The notes under the pieces: model-generated
Seen by the model: the letters and a program-made list of their open reading frames with translations, nothing else
Database searches by the model: none
What the model was told of the DNA's origin: nothing
Position numbers and translations under genes: made by a program
Shown here: positions 5,163 to 5,452 of the stretch, in pieces
Numbering within the stretch: the first letter of the stretch is position 1
Layout of the letters: each line of letters starts with the position of its first letter
Assembly (NCBI GenBank): GCA_025353525.1
Contig: JANXOO010000410.1
Span: forward strand, 1 to 5,452
DNA length: 5,452 bases
DNA from: Schlesneria sp.
GTDB taxonomy: Bacteria; Planctomycetota; Planctomycetia; Planctomycetales; Planctomycetaceae
Direction: 5' to 3'

Positions 5163-5364
5163 CTACCATAAATGACGGTGCAAATCGGCGGGTTTCGTTC
5201 CTGGCATACAGAATGCGGCGACAATCTCCGTCCCCTGAAAAACTTCCGGAAACGGGTCGTTTCGCTCTCGGTCGTAAATGTCGAACAGTGTTTTGTTCGC
5301 AAAGCGGGCAGAACAATGGTTCAAAGGGATTCAGATTGAACTGATTGCGACCGTGCGCTGACAC
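5163..5364 (-). pseudogene. Probable one-base-frameshifted small gene with CPLC motif
   Basis: Two minus frames read like consecutive parts of one protein. From a GTG at 5364-5362 the first frame gives SAHGRNQFNLNPFEPLFCPL and CEQNT, with a CPLC zinc-knuckle-like pair. After about 5286 the same frame turns into Arg-rich nonsense. The frame one base over then reads FDIYDRERNDPFPEVFQGTE, IVAAFCMPGTKPADLHRHLW and stops at TAG (5165-5163). Adding one base near 5283-5290 would join them into roughly 67 codons. This suggests a one-base deletion in a real gene, or a sequencing error. The GTG lies just after an in-frame TGA and has no Shine-Dalgarno site, so the 5' end may also be damaged. No family is recognised; with only one clear Cys pair, metal binding is uncertain. 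Confidence 0.5.
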
Positions 5365-5443
5365 GATGTGCTTTCAGGTGCCGTCGCCGCTTGACCGGCA
5401 CCGACAGCATTGACTCTTTATCACTATGAATTGGAGATCGACT

Positions 5444-5452
5444 ATGGGCAGG
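5444..5452 (+). CDS. Start of a gene running off the right edge
   Basis: An ATG at 5444 is preceded at 7 nt by GGAG (5433-5436), a good Shine-Dalgarno match. Only three codons (Met-Gly-Arg) are inside the window, so nothing can be said about the product. An earlier ATG at 5425 in a different frame is less well placed. Confidence 0.35.

Noticed and set aside
4850..5344. 164-codon plus-strand ORF
   Set aside because: It crosses the signal-peptide end, Shine-Dalgarno site and promoter of the minus-strand exported gene and has shadow-like composition.

Overview
The window looks like a piece of a planctomycete chromosome, or that of a close relative. This rests on gene content and sequence style: a secreted ceramidase-type protein, an exported protein of unknown function, small lone hypotheticals, loose gene packing, frequent absence of Shine-Dalgarno sites and balanced base composition. 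No rRNA, tRNA, CRISPR array, integrase or transposase was seen. The assignment is inference, not a database result.

Layout, left to right. Positions 1-1234 (minus) hold most of a neutral/alkaline ceramidase-family protein with a signal peptide; its C-terminus lies beyond the left edge. Immediately upstream is an 81-codon ORF (1234-1479, minus) whose stop overlaps the ceramidase start as TAATG. Its own start overlaps, as ATGA, the stop of a third frame that reads like protein but has no normal start (1476-1709). Next upstream is an intact hypothetical cytosolic protein (1750-2340, minus, TTG start), then a short uncertain ORF, then a two-helix low-affinity iron permease family protein (2509-2928, minus). 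All recognisable genes from 1 to 2928 are on the minus strand.

From about 2929 to 3214 there is no convincing gene, only a perfect GC-rich hairpin and ORF fragments. The plus strand is then used: a coding-looking frame without a usable start (3215-3487) runs with an ATGA overlap into an MmcQ/YjbR-family gene (3484-3873). A small GTG-started ORF (3891-4034) follows. The plus-strand run converges on an exported, possibly lipid-anchored protein of unknown function (4079-4942, minus). That gene has the best expression signals in the window: a clear Shine-Dalgarno site and a near-consensus sigma-70-type promoter with a small inverted repeat between its -35 and -10 boxes. Further right is a likely one-base-frameshifted gene with a CPLC motif (5163-5364, minus). 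At the edge, a start codon with a good Shine-Dalgarno site opens a plus-strand gene at 5444.

The genes do not form one evident pathway. The strongest functional links are translational coupling upstream of the ceramidase and upstream of MmcQ/YjbR. The several start-less or frameshifted frames suggest gene decay, or sequencing errors, in the spaces between intact genes. I did not find a convincing new defence, secretion or mobile system here.
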